From contig NZ_LJWX01000001.1 of assembly GCF_001431705.1 (NCBI RefSeq), positions 372,001-436,000 on the forward strand: a DNA stretch of 64,000 bases, read 5' to 3'. Both the position numbers and the translations under genes were made by a program. The notes beneath the pieces were generated by a model that saw only the letters and a list, made by a program, of their open reading frames with translations, was not told where the DNA came from and ran no database searches. This document shows positions 33,910 through 47,644 of the stretch, one piece after another. The DNA is from Ferrovum sp. JA12. Lineage in GTDB: Bacteria; Pseudomonadota; Gammaproteobacteria; Burkholderiales; Ferrovaceae. Positions within the stretch are counted from its first letter, which is position 1, and the number at the start of each line of letters is the position of its first letter.

Positions 33910-35238
33910 TTATTTACCAATACAAAATTTAGAAAAAACCTCACCCAGCAAATCATCCGCCGTAAACTCACCCGTTACAGAATTTAAGGCTTGCTGCGTC
34001 AAACGGAGTTCTTCCGCCACGAATTCGATTTCGCTTACCTGTTGTGAGAGGCGCAAATGATGTAAACATGTTTTTAATTCGGCCACATGTCTTTCCCGCG
34101 CAAGAAAAGGGGGGGCCGTACTAACCTTAACACCGCTCACTTCAATGAGTTTATTTTTTAGCTCATCTAAACCAAACATGGTTTTAGCAGAAACCTTGAT
34201 CCACTGATCACTTAACCCGGCATCAGCCAGTAAATCAATTTTATTCGCTACTTTTATAATCGGCAGAGAGGCGCTTAATCGATCTATTAACTGCTGATCT
34301 GTTAAGGTAATTCCCTTCTCAACATCAATCACCAGTAATACCATATCTGCTTTATCAATAGCTTGCCACGTTTTCTCAATACCAACTAGCTCAATTCTAT
34401 CGGTGGTTTCTCTTAAACCAGCGGTATCAATAATATGAAAAGGTATTCCCTGAACCACAATTTGATGCTTAATTGCATCTCTCGTGGTGCCCGGAATCTC
34501 CGTTACAATAGCTAAGTCATCTTGACTTAAGGCGTTCAAAATACTGGATTTACCTGCGTTGGGTGCGCCTATCAATACTACTTGACGTCCTTGATTAAAT
34601 ACCAAAGAATCTGAGGCGTCCTTTAATAAACTAAAAAGTTGTTCTTCGATACACTGAGGAGATAAATGGGGGGGAATCGTCGCGAGAAAATCGTAACCTT
34701 CCTCTGAAAAATCAATGCTCCCCTCAATAAACATTCTTAACTCAATAAGTGACTCACGAAGAACACTCACCTTTTTTGAAAAAACTCCACTTAAGGATCG
34801 CAGGGCTCCCTTAGCACAGGCCTGGCTATCGGCATGAATTAAATCGATGACTGCCTCAGCTTGGGTTAAATCTAGCTTACCGTTAAAAAAAGCTCTTTGG
34901 GTAAACTCCCCCGGCATTGCAAGACGGGCTCCAAAGCTTTGGCAAGCGCTTATTAACGAGGACAATACCATCATGCTACCGTGGCCTTGTAGCTCTAACA
35001 CATCCTCCCCGGTATAAGAATAGGGAGCAGGAAACCACAAAGCCAAGCCTTGATCAATGATGTCCCCCGTTGTGTCATGAAACCAACTGAGCTCAGCGAA
35101 TCTAGGGGTGAGCACGTTTTTTTTTAAAATGCCACTTACAAATGGTGTTAAATCAAAGCCAGAGAGACGCACCACCCCAACGCCTGAAGGACCTGGAGCG
35201 GTGGCTATAGCAACAATAACATCATTTTTTATTGCCAT
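33910..35238 (-). CDS. mnmE: tRNA modification GTPase MnmE
   Basis: MnmE (TrmE) is the GTPase partner of MnmG in cmnm5U34 synthesis. The 442 residues have the N-terminal tetrahydrofolate-binding domain starting IVAIATAPGPSGVGVVRLSG, a helical domain, the inserted G domain with GAPNAGKSS and DTAGLRET, and the catalytic C-terminal CIGK. All key residues are present. The start overlaps the end of yidC by 17 bases. Confidence 0.97.
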   Translation of the reverse strand: MAIKNDVIVAIATAPGPSGVGVVRLSGFDLTPFVSGILKKNVLTPRFAELSWFHDTTGDIIDQGLALWFPAPYSYTGEDVLELQGHGSMMVLSSLISACQSFGARLAMPGEFTQRAFFNGKLDLTQAEAVIDLIHADSQACAKGALRSLSGVFSKKVSVLRESLIELRMFIEGSIDFSEEGYDFLATIPPHLSPQCIEEQLFSLLKDASDSLVFNQGRQVVLIGAPNAGKSSILNALSQDDLAIVTEIPGTTRDAIKHQIVVQGIPFHIIDTAGLRETTDRIELVGIEKTWQAIDKADMVLLVIDVEKGITLTDQQLIDRLSASLPIIKVANKIDLLADAGLSDQWIKVSAKTMFGLDELKNKLIEVSGVKVSTAPPFLARERHVAELKTCLHHLRLSQQVSEIEFVAEELRLTQQALNSVTGEFTADDLLGEVFSKFCIGK

Positions 35239-36871
35239 CTCCCATCATTTTTGTAATCTGCCATTGTTGTGCAATAGATAAAATATTATTGACAACCCAA
35301 TACAAAACAAGCCCTGCGGGAAAGAAGAAAAACATAAAACTAAACATTAACGGCATAAACATCATTACCTTAGCCTGAACAGGATCCGGCGGTTTTGGGC
35401 TCATGCGCTGCTGAATAAACATAGAAGCCGTCATAATCAAAGGCAGAATATAAAAAGGGTCCTTAGCAGATAAGTCATGTATCCAGCCTATAAAAGGGGC
35501 GTTACGTAATTCCGCAGTTTCTAATAATACCCAATAAAGAGAAATAAATACTGGGATTTGTACCACCATAGGCAAGCACCCCCCTAAAGGGTTAATCTTC
35601 TCTGTTCGGTATAATTCCATCATGGCTTGGTTTAAGCGCGCCTTATCTTCCCCAAATTGTTCTTTTAAGCGAGTCATTTTTGGTTGTAAGGTTCTCATTT
35701 TGGCCATGGACTTATAACTTGCCGCCGAAAGAGGGAAAAATATCAGCTTAATTAACACAGTCAGCAGAATAATTGCGACGCCCCAATTATTAACCCAAGA
35801 ATGAATTAGATTAAGTACATAAAATATTGGAGTAGCGATAATAGTCAAACGCCCAAAGTCAATGGTTAACTGCAATCCTGGCGCTAAAGCTTTTAACTTT
35901 TCTCCCTCCTGTGGGCCCGCATAAAGCGGTACCTCCACAGAGGAAGACCCCCCGGGTGAAACATCTTTCACTGGAATAATCAAACCAGCAGTGTATAAAT
36001 CATCACCTACTTTTCTGGCATAAAATTCTCGTTGTGTTCCCGGTGCCGGTAACCACGCAGAAACAAAGTAATGCTGGACCATCGCGACCCAACCGTTATT
36101 GGCTTGCCCAGGTAAATCGTGAGCTCCTTTATCAATATCCTTAAAGCTTATTTTTTCAAACTTTGTTGCGTCAGTATAGAAGGCTGGTCCAGTGTAAGTG
36201 CTTACAAACCTAGGGTCTCCAGGTGGAGCTTTAGATCCCCTTAAGAACTGAAAGTAACTATCTACTTTAATAGGTTGTTTTTCTAAATTATGTACCGTTG
36301 TGTTTAAGGTAATTAAGTATGAGCCGCGCGTAAAAGTATAGGTTTTAATGAGTTCTACCTGATTAGGAACGGTAGCTGTAAAAGATACGGTAACAGTGTT
36401 TTGATTAGGCATCAGCGAAGCGCTCATCACACTGGGCACATATAGTGTTGTGTGATTTGGCATATCCTTGCCAATTAACCCCGTTTGGACCACATAGGGA
36501 ATATTACCAACGTCATTAAACAGCTCTAAAGGCTTGCCGGCATCCTCTCCAGTGGTCAGTTGCTTTAATAATTTTAAGCGTTTCAAATCTCCGCCTAAAG
36601 TATCAAACTCTGCTTGAAATAAATCAGTAACCACTCTAACACGGTCGCCTTGCTTAGAGATATCAGCAGCGGTACCATTAATTAAGCTTTCAGCCTTAGA
36701 CTTACCCGTGTGCTCCGAGCTCATCACAGATGGTACTTGATTATTAGCTAAGGTTTTAGATTGTGACGCAATGACAGAGGATTTAGGTGAATGCTCTTGC
36801 TGCCAAGCGTTCCACAACATAAAACTTGAAAAAATAAAAATTAATAATGGAATCATTCGTTGCATTGGCAT
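35222..36871 (-). CDS. yidC: Membrane protein insertase YidC
   Basis: YidC inserts and folds inner-membrane proteins, including Fo subunits. The 549 residues show an N-terminal membrane anchor (about 5-20), a large periplasmic beta domain to about 330, and the conserved five-helix core with KSMAKMRTLQPKM and CLPMVVQIPVFISLYWVL. The length is normal for a Gram-negative YidC. It is followed by mnmE with overlapping frames. Confidence 0.97.
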   Translation of the reverse strand: MPMQRMIPLLIFIFSSFMLWNAWQQEHSPKSSVIASQSKTLANNQVPSVMSSEHTGKSKAESLINGTAADISKQGDRVRVVTDLFQAEFDTLGGDLKRLKLLKQLTTGEDAGKPLELFNDVGNIPYVVQTGLIGKDMPNHTTLYVPSVMSASLMPNQNTVTVSFTATVPNQVELIKTYTFTRGSYLITLNTTVHNLEKQPIKVDSYFQFLRGSKAPPGDPRFVSTYTGPAFYTDATKFEKISFKDIDKGAHDLPGQANNGWVAMVQHYFVSAWLPAPGTQREFYARKVGDDLYTAGLIIPVKDVSPGGSSSVEVPLYAGPQEGEKLKALAPGLQLTIDFGRLTIIATPIFYVLNLIHSWVNNWGVAIILLTVLIKLIFFPLSAASYKSMAKMRTLQPKMTRLKEQFGEDKARLNQAMMELYRTEKINPLGGCLPMVVQIPVFISLYWVLLETAELRNAPFIGWIHDLSAKDPFYILPLIMTASMFIQQRMSPKPPDPVQAKVMMFMPLMFSFMFFFFPAGLVLYWVVNNILSIAQQWQITKMMGDGNKK

Positions 36872-36881
36872 GGATCGTCTC

Positions 36882-37091
36882 TCAAGGAACAGGGTCGTAT
36901 CCGCCTCTATGCCACGGGTGACACTTGCAAATACGTTTAATTGATAAAAAACCGCCTTTGATCATACCATGACGACCGAGAGCCTCATAGGTAAAATGAG
37001 AGCAACTGGGCTCAAAGCGACAAGATCTTCCCAATAAAGGACTTAAGCCCCATTGGTAAAGACGTATTAGAATTTGGAAAAATCGCGACAT
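36882..37091 (-). CDS. yidD: Membrane protein insertion efficiency factor YidD
   Basis: This 69-residue protein has an amphipathic N-terminus and the family core [15 protein letters not shown]. Known members aid YidC-dependent insertion. Its start overlaps the end of rnpA by 25 bases and it ends 10 bases before yidC, giving the standard rpmH-rnpA-yidD-yidC order. Confidence 0.95.
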   Translation of the reverse strand: MSRFFQILIRLYQWGLSPLLGRSCRFEPSCSHFTYEALGRHGMIKGGFLSIKRICKCHPWHRGGYDPVP

Positions 37092-37414
37092 GATTGAATA
37101 GCTTGTATTAAGTATTCAAATTCTGAAACTACATCTTTGTAGTTATTAGTATTAAAAGGAGTTTGATGCATTAACACCACATCTAACCCTTTTAACTCTG
37201 TTGCATGCTGTCTAAATAGATGGCGAATAACACGCTTCATATAGTTCCTAGATACCGCTTTAGGACAAATCTTTTTAGCCACCGTTTGACCAAAACGAGC
37301 ATGATCAAGCCCGTTTGGGTGGGCAAACAGTTTAAAAAGCTTGGTTTTTTTTCCACATCGGCGTGTTAAAACAGTATTAAAATCACAGCCTACGAAGAGT
37401 ATTTCGTTGGCCAT
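37067..37414 (-). CDS. rnpA: Ribonuclease P protein component
   Basis: RnpA is the protein subunit of RNase P and assists tRNA 5' processing. The 115 residues carry the family RNA-binding signature in a slightly altered form, [18 protein letters not shown], preceded by RFGQTVAKK. The N-terminus is more divergent than usual, lacking the common RLLKR-type opening, so the exact start is less certain than the identity. It lies 17 bases downstream of rpmH. Confidence 0.92.
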   Translation of the reverse strand: MANEILFVGCDFNTVLTRRCGKKTKLFKLFAHPNGLDHARFGQTVAKKICPKAVSRNYMKRVIRHLFRQHATELKGLDVVLMHQTPFNTNNYKDVVSEFEYLIQAIQSCRDFSKF

Positions 37415-37431
37415 GATATTTAATACAATCC

Positions 37432-37566
37432 TTAAACAGCTAAACGTGCACGTCCACGTGAGCGACGTGCATTAATCACTGCACGGCCACCCTTTGTTTT
37501 CATGCGAACACGAAATCCGTGTGTGCGTTTACGTTTGGTAACTGATGGTTGGTAAGTACGCTTCAT
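37432..37566 (-). CDS. rpmH: 50S ribosomal protein L34
   Basis: The frame encodes 44 residues beginning [18 protein letters not shown] and ending RGRARLAV. This matches L34 along its whole length, including the [12 protein letters not shown] segment. It is the first gene of the leftward origin-proximal transcript, and its start faces the origin region. Confidence 0.97.
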   Translation of the reverse strand: MKRTYQPSVTKRKRTHGFRVRMKTKGGRAVINARRSRGRARLAV

Positions 37567-37756
37567 GACAAGACTCACAAAACTAATTAGTGAACCCGCA
37601 ATTTAACCGTAAATTTAGACCTAAGTCAAGATAAATGTATCCACAAGTTAAAAATATATCAGTGGATAACTTTTTTTAAGCCATGTAAAATAAGAAATTA
37701 CTATTTATTGTTTTATCAATAAATAATAAATAATAACTAATATAATCAATAAGATA
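37567..37756. other. Origin region, left part (rpmH-dnaA gap)
   Basis: Two sequences one mismatch from the DnaA box are present: GTATCCACA (37637-37645) and, inverted, AGTGGATAA (37661-37669). To their right, 37671-37756 is almost pure A/T with repeated TAATAA/AATAAT words, the composition expected of a DNA unwinding element. Gene direction reverses across this gap, which is the strongest evidence for the origin. It also carries the rpmH promoter and presumably the dnaA promoter. Confidence 0.65.
37601..37629 (-). promoter_or_regulatory. Putative rpmH promoter
   Basis: On the minus strand TTGACT (37629-37624) and TTAAAT (37606-37601) are separated by 17 bases. Transcription would start near 37594, about 28 bases upstream of the rpmH ATG. 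It lies inside the origin region, close to the DnaA-box-like sequences. Confidence 0.55.
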
Positions 37757-39079
37757 ATGTCATTCTGGAATCACATAAAAAATCAGTTTCGTCAGGAAAT
37801 CCCGGAGCAGCAATTTGCTACTTGGATAGAACCACTATTGGTTAATGAAGATAATGGTCAACTCACTATTATCGCCAATAATCGCTTTGTTTTACAATGG
37901 ATTAAAGATCGTTTTTTTGTAAAAATCGAAGAATTAGCAAAAAAAGAAGGGTTTACTGAGGTTATTCTCGTTACTCAACGCATAAATGCTAAACCCACTA
38001 TTAACAGCGTTACTCATAACCAAAATATTCCCTTAACGGAGCCTCAACAAACACCTTACCCTAGTAAATTAAACCCACAATTTACCTTAGACAACTTTAT
38101 TGCAGGTAAAGCAAACCAGTTAGCCCGTGCAGCAGCAATTCAGGTGGCAGAAAACCCAGGGCAAGCCTATAACCCTTTGTTTATTTATGGTGGTGTAGGG
38201 TTAGGTAAAACCCACTTAATTCAAGCAATTGGGAACGAAGTGGTGCGTCGTAATCCCAAAGCACGGGTAAAGTACGTTCACGCAGAAAAATATGTCTCAG
38301 ATGTAGTACGAACCTATCAACATAAATCTTTTGATTCATTCAAAAAAGAATATCACTCCTTGGATGTGCTCATGGTGGATGATATTCAGTTTTTTGGTGG
38401 CAAAACCAGAACGCAAGAAGAATTCTTTTTTGCATTTAATGCCTTGGTTGAATCACACAAACAGGTAATTATTGCTTGCGACAGTTTCCCAAGGGAAATT
38501 ATGGGTATGGAAGAGCGCTTAATATCGCGCTTTGGTTGGGGTTTAACAGTAGCTGTAGAAGCCCCTGAGTTGGAAATGCGTGTTGCTATTTTGATTAATA
38601 AGGCTAAGCAACAACATATTGATTTAAATGAGGATGTGGCATTTTTTATTGCTAAACATATACGCTCTCATGTCAGAGAGTTAGAAGGAGCTTTAAAACG
38701 TGTACAGGCTTACTCAGGTTTTAAAAATGAACCTATAACTTTGCTTTCAGCTAAAGAGTCATTAAAAGATCTACTTGCTCTAAAGCATAGACAGATATCA
38801 GTGGAAAACATCCAAAAAACCGTGGCGGACTACTATAAAATCAAAGTGGCTGATATGTTTTCAAAGAAAAGGACTCGTTCCTTAGCAAGACCAAGACAAA
38901 TGGCTATGGCACTTGCAAAAGATATCACATCATTAAGTTTGCCTGATATCGGTGATGCCTTTGGTGGAAGAGATCACACTACAGTTTTGCATGCTTGCCG
39001 TAAAATGCAAGAATTATGTATCAGTGACCAAACCATTTTGCGTGATTACCAAGCATTACAACAAATTTTAAGCAGTTAA
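37757..39079 (+). CDS. dnaA: Chromosomal replication initiator protein DnaA
   Basis: DnaA binds oriC boxes and opens the duplex. The 440 residues show domain I (MSFWNHIKNQF, with WIEPL), a short linker to about 105, and the AAA+ domain with GGVGLGKTHL (K151) and DDIQFFGGK. Domain IV carries the helix-turn-helix and the signature GGRDHTTVLHACRK that reads the box. The linker is short, giving a total below the 467 of Escherichia coli. Confidence 0.98.
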   Translation: MSFWNHIKNQFRQEIPEQQFATWIEPLLVNEDNGQLTIIANNRFVLQWIKDRFFVKIEELAKKEGFTEVILVTQRINAKPTINSVTHNQNIPLTEPQQTPYPSKLNPQFTLDNFIAGKANQLARAAAIQVAENPGQAYNPLFIYGGVGLGKTHLIQAIGNEVVRRNPKARVKYVHAEKYVSDVVRTYQHKSFDSFKKEYHSLDVLMVDDIQFFGGKTRTQEEFFFAFNALVESHKQVIIACDSFPREIMGMEERLISRFGWGLTVAVEAPELEMRVAILINKAKQQHIDLNEDVAFFIAKHIRSHVRELEGALKRVQAYSGFKNEPITLLSAKESLKDLLALKHRQISVENIQKTVADYYKIKVADMFSKKRTRSLARPRQMAMALAKDITSLSLPDIGDAFGGRDHTTVLHACRKMQELCISDQTILRDYQALQQILSS

Positions 39080-39291
39080 TAAAATAGAGGATAAGTAATG
39101 TATAAGAAGTGAATAGATTGTGTATAAAACAACGTTTTTTGTTTTTTTAAAACTTATCCACAAAATATCATCATGAAATAATTAAGTTATCCCAAATAAT
39201 TTAAATAACGTAAAATAATGTTTTAACAGTGTTTTTAGAAGTTATCCACTGAATATTGAAACTCCTATTAATTACTAATTAAGGTATATTA
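39080..39291. other. Origin region, right part (dnaA-dnaN gap) with DnaA boxes
   Basis: Four DnaA-box-like sequences lie in 212 bases. They are TTATACACA in inverted form (39119-39127), the exact TTATCCACA (39154-39162), TTATCCCAA (39187-39195) and TTATCCACT (39242-39250). The gap is strongly A/T-rich. This box cluster is denser than the one upstream of dnaA, so the main origin may be here or split across both gaps. AAGG is well placed before the dnaN ATG. Confidence 0.7.
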
Positions 39292-40404
39292 ATGATTATA
39301 ATTAGAAGTCAACGTGACAGAATATTAGAACCTTTGCAAGCCGTAATTGGCATTGTTGAAAGAAGGCATACACTGCCCATTTTATCCAATGTACTGATTG
39401 AAACCTCTGGGACCAATTTGTACATGACGGCCACCGACCTCGAGGTGCAAGTAAAAACCAAATCCCTTCTTACGGAACAGGCGACTGAACAATCTTCATT
39501 GACCCTCTCAGCCAGGAAACTATTTGATATTTTAAAAAGCTTTCCGGTGGACTCTGTGGTGACCATTGAGTCAAAAGATAATCGCTTAGCTGTTCGTTCC
39601 GGCAAGGGACGTTTTAGCTTACAAACCTTACCAGGAAATGATTTCCCCCAAGTGAGTGTTAGTAAAGAAACGGGTAAAGTTATTACACTATCGCAAAAAG
39701 TATTAAAGAGTTTGTTAGAGAAAGTACAATTTGCTATGGCTTTACAGGACGTACGTTATTACTTAAATGGCACATTGATTTCAGTTGATCAAAACAATTT
39801 AACAGTAGTGGCGACTGACGGACATCGATTAAGCTATGCCACAGAAAAGATTTCTGAACATCATGAAAAGATTGAACTTATTCTGCCCAGAAAAACCGTT
39901 TCAGAATTAATTAAATTATTGTCATCAACAGATGATTTGGTGAAGATGACCCTAAGAGAAAATCAAGTGGTTTTTGAATTTTCAGATATTGAGCTCGTCT
40001 CAAAAGTCATTGATGGCAAATTTCCCGATTATACCCGCGTCATTCCTGTGAATTATGCAAAACATATTGCACTTAATAGACAAGGTTTATTGCAAGCATT
40101 ACAAAGAGCTTCCATACTCTCTAACGAGAAAATTCGTGGAGTCAGGCTATTGCTATCAAAAAATTGTTTAGCTATAGTTTGCAGCAATAATGAACAAGAA
40201 GAAGCACAAGAAGAAATTGATATTGATTATCAACAGGAAGCTTTAGATATCGGCTTTAATATTTCTTATTTACTTGATGTTCTTAATCACTTAACACACG
40301 AGAGTGTGACTTGCTCTTTTGGTGATGCCAATAGCAGTATGTTAATCACCGATCCCCACCAGGGCGAACAATTTAAGTATGTAGTGATGCCCATGAGAAT
40401 CTAA
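39292..40404 (+). CDS. dnaN: DNA polymerase III sliding clamp (beta subunit)
   Basis: DnaN is the ring clamp that holds polymerase III on DNA. The 370 residues begin IIRSQRDRILEPLQAVIGIVE and include RRHTLPILSNVLIE. Three tandem clamp domains fit the length, and the C-terminus ends in the usual YVVMPMRI. The ribosome binding site AAGG lies 7 bases before the ATG. Confidence 0.98.
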   Translation: MIIIRSQRDRILEPLQAVIGIVERRHTLPILSNVLIETSGTNLYMTATDLEVQVKTKSLLTEQATEQSSLTLSARKLFDILKSFPVDSVVTIESKDNRLAVRSGKGRFSLQTLPGNDFPQVSVSKETGKVITLSQKVLKSLLEKVQFAMALQDVRYYLNGTLISVDQNNLTVVATDGHRLSYATEKISEHHEKIELILPRKTVSELIKLLSSTDDLVKMTLRENQVVFEFSDIELVSKVIDGKFPDYTRVIPVNYAKHIALNRQGLLQALQRASILSNEKIRGVRLLLSKNCLAIVCSNNEQEEAQEEIDIDYQQEALDIGFNISYLLDVLNHLTHESVTCSFGDANSSMLITDPHQGEQFKYVVMPMRI

Positions 40405-40418
40405 ATAGTCAAGATTGA

Positions 40419-43707
<3,289 letters not shown>

Positions 43708-43722
<15 letters not shown>

Positions 43723-46299
43723 AGAAGTGGCTTTAGACTTCTTGGCGGTGGTGGGTTTGTTACCGGTTTTTTTTGTAGTACTTTTTTTGCTAGCACTTTT
43801 TTTGGTAGCACCTTTGGTGACCTTTTTAATAGTCTTGGTACTGATTTTCTTCTTGCTGGCTGGTTTACCAGCTTTTTCAGCTAATAGCGCAAGCGCTTCT
43901 TCAAGGGTAATATTTTCAGGATCAGTGCCTGAGGGTAGCGTGGCATTTGTTTTTCCATGTTTAACATAGGGACCGTAACGGCCACTGTATACCCCAATGG
44001 CTTGATTATCCTGTGGATGATTACCAAGGCTTTTGATAGCACCGCGTCCCTGAGATTTGGGTTGCGCTAAAATCTCTAGTGCTCGTTCAAGCGTAATACT
44101 AAAAATATCATCGGTTTTTGGGATTGAACGAAAGCCACCATCATGTTGAATATAAGGACCAAAGCGGCCAATATTAACAGTTACTTTTTTATTCGACTCA
44201 GGATGAGAGCCTAATTCACGAGGTAAATCAATGAGTTGTATACCTTGGTCAATAGAAAAGTTTTCCAGAGAAGCGGGTTTAGGGATAGAAACACGTTTGG
44301 GTTTTTTGTTATCTTCCGAAACCTCTCCCAACTGAACATAAGGTCCGTAGGGTCCGTTCATCAAATAAATTGCTAGCTGTTTAGTAGGGTGTTCACCTAA
44401 CAGAACAGGTTCTGCAAGAGTTGCTCCATTATCAACATTACGTGTGTAGTTACACTCGGGATAAGCACTGCAGCCCACGAATTTACCGCGTTTACCCAAA
44501 CGTACCATTAACGGTTCGCCACATTGCGGGCATGCTTCGTTTAAAGCTTCTTGAGTCACTTCAGCTCGAGAAACCTGACTTTTGTCTTCAATCTGTTTTG
44601 AAAAATCACGCCAAAACTCTTCCATTACAGGAACCCATTCTAGTTTTCCCTCTGAAATCAAATCCAGTTGGTCTTCAAGTTTGGCAGTGAAATCGTAATC
44701 CACATAGCGTGTAAAGTGCTCTGTTAAAAATTTATTAACCACTTCACCCACATCAGTTGGAGTGAAGCGTTTTTTATCCAGTAACACATAATCACGATTA
44801 ATTAACGTACTGATAATGCTGGCATAGGTAGAAGGTCTACCAATACCAAATTCTTCTAGCGCTTTTACTAAACTCGCCTCCGTGTAGCGGGGTGGGGGTT
44901 GAGTGAAATGCTGCTCACCCCAAATTCGATCAATATCTAAGATGTCTCCCTCAGATAGCACTGGTAAACGGGCTTCATCATCGTCATTGTTGAGTGACTC
45001 TTCATCCAGGTCTTCACGATATACTGCAATAAAACCCGGAAATACCAAGGTTTGACCGCTAGCTCTGAAAAGTGCTTTTCCATCATTCACAGCGATATCA
45101 ACGCTCACCGTATCAAACTGAGCTTGAGTCATTTGGCTTGCGACAGTACGTTTCCAAATCATTTCATAGAGTCTAAATTGATCAGTACTTAAGTGTTCTT
45201 TAACGTTGGCGGGTGTACGGGCAATAGAGGTAGGTCTAATCGCCTCATGAGCTTCTTGAGCATTTTTAGTTTTATTAGCATAAAAGTTAGGTTTTTCAGG
45301 AAGATATTCTTGATTAAACTGGTCCGTGATATGTCCTCTAATATCTCTTAGGGCTTCTTGCGACAGATTCACAGAGTCAGTTCTCATGTAGGAAATCAAT
45401 CCCACTGCTCCCCCACCAATATCAACCCCTTCATAGAGTTGTTGCGCGACTTTCATGGTGCGATCAGTAGTAAAGCCTAGTTTTCTAACGGCCTCTTGTT
45501 GCAGCGTTGAGGTGGTAAAAGGAGGAGCTGGATGTCGTTGTTTTCTTTTTTTCTCAACCCGAGTGACTCGTCCGGTTTTGCTGGTTAATTGACTAACAAT
45601 TTCTAAGTGTTTAGCTTCTGAGTCAATATCAAGATTATTAATTTTTTTATTAGCAAACTGAATGAGCTTAGCACTAAAGCTTTGTTTTTCTTGATGGCTA
45701 TCTAAGTGAATACTCCAATACTCTTTACTAGAAAAGGCACGAATTTCAATTTCACGCTCAACAATCAAACGCAAGGCCGGGCTTTGTACTCGACCTGCGG
45801 ACAATCCACGGCGAATTTTTTTCCATAGTAAAGGAGAGAGATTAAAACCCACCAAGTAATCGAGCGCTCGCCTCGCCTGTTGTGCGTTAACAAGGGCTTC
45901 GGAAATTTCTCGCGGGTTGGCAACCGCTTGTTTTACAGCGTTTTGTGTGATTTCGTAGAAGACCACTCGTTTTAGAGGCTTTTTTTCTAATCCTTTTTTA
46001 CCATGAATAATCTCTGCAAGATGCCAGGCAATAGCTTCCCCTTCACGGTCTGGGTCAGTAGCTAATAAGACGGTATCAACATTCTTTACGGCTTTTAGGA
46101 TCTGTTCGAGATGCTTTTCGTTACGTTCAATTAACTGGTACTTCATGGCAAAACCTTGCTCGGTATCCACTGCTCCGGTTTTTGGTACCAAATCACGTAC
46201 GTGACCATAGGAGGCCAGAATCTCAAAATCTGGACCAAGATACTTTTTTAAAGTTTTTGCTTTCGAGGGTGACTCGACAATTAGTAGTTGTGTACTCAC
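43708..46299 (-). CDS. topA: DNA topoisomerase I
   Basis: TopA relaxes negative supercoils by a single-strand passage mechanism. The 863 residues contain the TOPRIM motifs (E9 in ESPSKAKTLKKYLG, DPDRE at 82-86) and the catalytic tyrosine Y304 in ISYMRTDSVNLS. One intact zinc ribbon follows (CPQCGEPLM, then GCSAYPEC), and then cysteine-free repeats with YGPYVQLG/GPYIQHDG/YGPYVKHG. The last 55 residues are a Lys/Ser/Thr-rich basic tail of the sort seen in betaproteobacterial enzymes. It follows smg by 17 bases. Confidence 0.97.
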
Positions 46300-46316
46300 G
46301 GATAAATGTTTTTTGT

Positions 46317-46769
46317 TTAGTGGAGTAAAAACTCATTTTCGTGTAGAAGCTCTTCTAATAAAAGAGTTTCAGAGGACTGACCTTGGCGCCATAAAATCAT
46401 TAATGTAATTAATTTAACGCGTTCAAGATCAATTTCATTTATATCTAGCGACATGATACTACTTAATACCCACTCTCGTTGAGAAGGCGAAATAATATTA
46501 TTTTGTTCTAAAAACAATAAAAACCCCCAAATGGATGCAGAGATTTTTTCTTGTTCTTGCGCATGTAAACAGCGAATTGTTGTGTTAAGTTCTTGATTTG
46601 TCTCTGCTGCCACAGATAGCTTATCCAGATGATCAAACCAGTCTAGAGTTAAATTAACTTCCTTTTCATTAAACCCTGCAGCAAATAGTCGTGTTTGTAA
46701 GGTACTATTACTAGGATAAATACCACTGTCAAAAAAATTCTCATATACAAAAATCAATATATCAACCAT
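46317..46769 (-). CDS. smg: Smg family protein (DUF494)
   Basis: The 150-residue soluble protein begins MVDILIFVYENFFDSG and matches the family usually found between dprA and topA. Its biochemical role is not known. The middle is rich in Glu, Leu and Ser and looks helical. Here the upstream neighbour dprA is absent. Confidence 0.9.
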   Translation of the reverse strand: MVDILIFVYENFFDSGIYPSNSTLQTRLFAAGFNEKEVNLTLDWFDHLDKLSVAAETNQELNTTIRCLHAQEQEKISASIWGFLLFLEQNNIISPSQREWVLSSIMSLDINEIDLERVKLITLMILWRQGQSSETLLLEELLHENEFLLH

Positions 46770-47140
46770 GTCATAACCGCCCTATTAGTCAAATTTAAAA
46801 TGAAGCGGTAAACGCAACCAACTGATTTAATTAAATAAAGTAAAAAGTTAATTGATTTTTTGAATCATGAACATATTTAATCCTATCATGATCATTTCAC
46901 TTTATGCCTTAAAAAACAAACAAATAATCGTAAAAAAATGAAAATATAAAAAATAATTGTTTTAAATCATAACGTTACAAATAGCAGGTGTTTTATTAAA
47001 AAATAAAATAGAAATGACTTCTTTAATACGCAGGTTGATATGATTTTAACTCTCTTTAAAGAGCTATAAACATGCTCTAAATATTATCGCTACGGATATA
47101 ATTTCAATATTAAACAAATACACTTTACCTACTTATATAT
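46770..47140. other. AT-rich non-coding gap between smg and def
   Basis: No frame longer than a few dozen codons is present in these 371 bases. A 12-base palindrome CTCTTTAAAGAG lies at 47052-47063, and a TATAAT at 47097-47102 is the likely -10 of def, without a clear -35. In related genomes dprA and a LysM-domain gene usually occupy this place, and neither is recognisable here. Confidence 0.6.
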
Positions 47141-47644
47141 ATGGCTTTATTACAAATACTTCATTATCCAGACGAAAGACTCCATACTATTGCTAAAGTT
47201 GTCTCTAAGGTAGATCAACGGATTAAGACATTAGTTCAAGATATGGCTGAAACCATGAGAGCGGCTCCTGGTATTGGCCTCGCTGCAACTCAAGTGAACG
47301 TCCATGAGAGGGTCATAGTTTTGGATTTATCCCCTGAGCAAAATCAGTTACAGGTTTTTATAAATCCTGTCATTATTCAAAAAGAAGGAGAAGCTATTAA
47401 TGAAGAGGGTTGTCTATCGGTTCCTGGAATTTATGACAAGGTAACTCGGGCAAGAAAAATAAAGATCCAGGCTCTCAATGAGATGGGTGAGAGTTTTGAA
47501 TTAGAAGCCGAGGGCTTGTTGGCGGTTTGTATACAGCACGAAATGGACCATCTAGAAGGTAAAGTATTCGTGGAATACTTATCTTTATTAAAACAAAATC
47601 GTATTAAAACGAAACTTAAAAAAAGAATTAGAGAAACGCTGTAA
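47141..47644 (+). CDS. def: Peptide deformylase
   Basis: Def removes the N-formyl group from nascent proteins. The 167 residues contain the three metal-site motifs GIGLAATQV (45-52), EEGCLSVPG (C91) and QHEMDHLEG (H133, E134, H137). The start is at [14 protein letters not shown], typical for the family, although no ribosome binding site is visible. It overlaps fmt by one base (TAATG). Confidence 0.97.
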   Translation: MALLQILHYPDERLHTIAKVVSKVDQRIKTLVQDMAETMRAAPGIGLAATQVNVHERVIVLDLSPEQNQLQVFINPVIIQKEGEAINEEGCLSVPGIYDKVTRARKIKIQALNEMGESFELEAEGLLAVCIQHEMDHLEGKVFVEYLSLLKQNRIKTKLKKRIRETL

